Shown here piece after piece: positions 5,769 to 5,954 of a stretch of 5,954 bases of DNA. This DNA is from JAKSUT01 sp045616505 (GTDB lineage: Bacteria; Cyanobacteriota; Vampirovibrionia; Gastranaerophilales; Gastranaerophilaceae). Position 1 is the stretch's first letter; every line of letters begins with the position of its first letter. The stretch lies in the NCBI GenBank assembly GCA_045616505.1, contig JAZLGV010000104.1, positions 1 to 5,954 of the forward strand, in the 5' to 3' direction. Position numbers and translations under genes: made by a program. Below the pieces are notes generated by a model that was given only the letters and a program-made list of their open reading frames with translations, ran no database searches and was not told the origin of the DNA.

Positions 5769-5954
5769 ATGACTTGTTCTGTAAGAATGACAGAAAGTGA
5801 AAAGGCGATGGCGCTTAAGTATGCTGATTTTCACGGTATATCTTTATCTCAAGCATTTAGAGATGCGTTGATGGAACGGATAGAGGATGAACTTGATGCT
5901 AAAGCCGGAGATAAGGCATGGGAAGAGTTTATTAAGAGTGGCGAGAAGGCACGT
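5769..5954 (+). CDS. RelB/DUF6290-like ribbon-helix-helix antitoxin (partial, runs off window)
   Basis: Sixty-two codons are visible. The N-terminus SVRMTESEKAMALKYAD (4-20) has the pattern of a ribbon-helix-helix DNA-binding strand and helix. GISLSQAFRDALMERIEDE (23-41) carries the hydrophobic spacing of the second helix and the ERIEDE segment typical of DUF6290/RelB-type antitoxins found widely in Bacillota. Such proteins neutralise a RelE/ParE-type toxin and repress their own operon. A toxin gene would be expected just downstream, outside the window. GC content is about 42% over the visible part, visibly above the T4SS genes, and the gene has its own promoter and a strong ribosome site. 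It is therefore probably a separate module serving maintenance of the element. Being truncated, it could also be a solo antitoxin. Confidence 0.78.
   Translation, partial: MTCSVRMTESEKAMALKYADFHGISLSQAFRDALMERIEDELDAKAGDKAWEEFIKSGEKAR

Noticed and set aside
1..5954. CRISPR array, tRNA, rRNA or riboswitch
   Set aside because: No regularly spaced repeats, cloverleaf-like or conserved RNA motifs seen by eye; nearly all of the window is coding.

Overview
The window is AT-rich DNA carrying part of a conjugation (type IV secretion, T4SS) gene cluster on a plasmid or integrative element. An insertion sequence has landed at its left edge. Low GC, strong AGGAGG-type ribosome sites, a MobV/Pre-type relaxase and a DUF6290-type antitoxin point to the Bacillota. 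Exported VirB5/TrbJ-like subunits next to VirB6/TrbL-like proteins usually belong to cells with two membranes. A diderm Firmicute (Negativicutes) is therefore my leading guess, with other low-GC diderms such as Fusobacteria possible. This is inference: no phylogenetic marker is present.

Left edge (1 to about 119): the 5' end of an IS30-family element. Its transposase is read leftwards (start codon at 41, perfect ribosome site) and runs out of the window. The IS end lies inside a MobV relaxase gene whose remaining 3' part is open to 1397. The retained part has the metal-binding HxDExTPHxH motif but lacks the N-terminal region that carries the catalytic nucleophile in the family, so the relaxase is probably inactive.

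Centre (1408-4855): four tightly packed genes form two successive VirB6/TrbL + VirB5/TrbJ pairs. Pair A is a 305-aa membrane protein followed by a VirB5-like protein split into two reading frames by an apparent one-base deletion near 2857. Pair B is a 325-aa membrane protein with a signal peptide followed by an intact 259-aa VirB5-like protein. The two membrane proteins share motifs, and the rejoined A-type VirB5 matches the B-type in length (about 254 versus 259 aa) and in the motif at the break.

Right part (4860-5660): a small pilin-like protein with one N-terminal membrane segment is followed by a small A24-family prepilin peptidase with both catalytic aspartates. A pilin/peptidase pair directly behind VirB5/VirB6 genes is the most unusual feature of the operon. 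Gaps between genes from 1398 to 5216 are at most 10 bases, or the genes overlap, which suggests one transcript. No VirB4, VirD4 or outer-membrane channel gene is in the window.

Right edge (5661-5954): a 108-base intergenic region holds a recognisable promoter and then the start of a ribbon-helix-helix (RelB/DUF6290-like) antitoxin gene, which is cut by the window end. Its base composition is higher in GC than that of the T4SS genes, so it is probably a separate unit.
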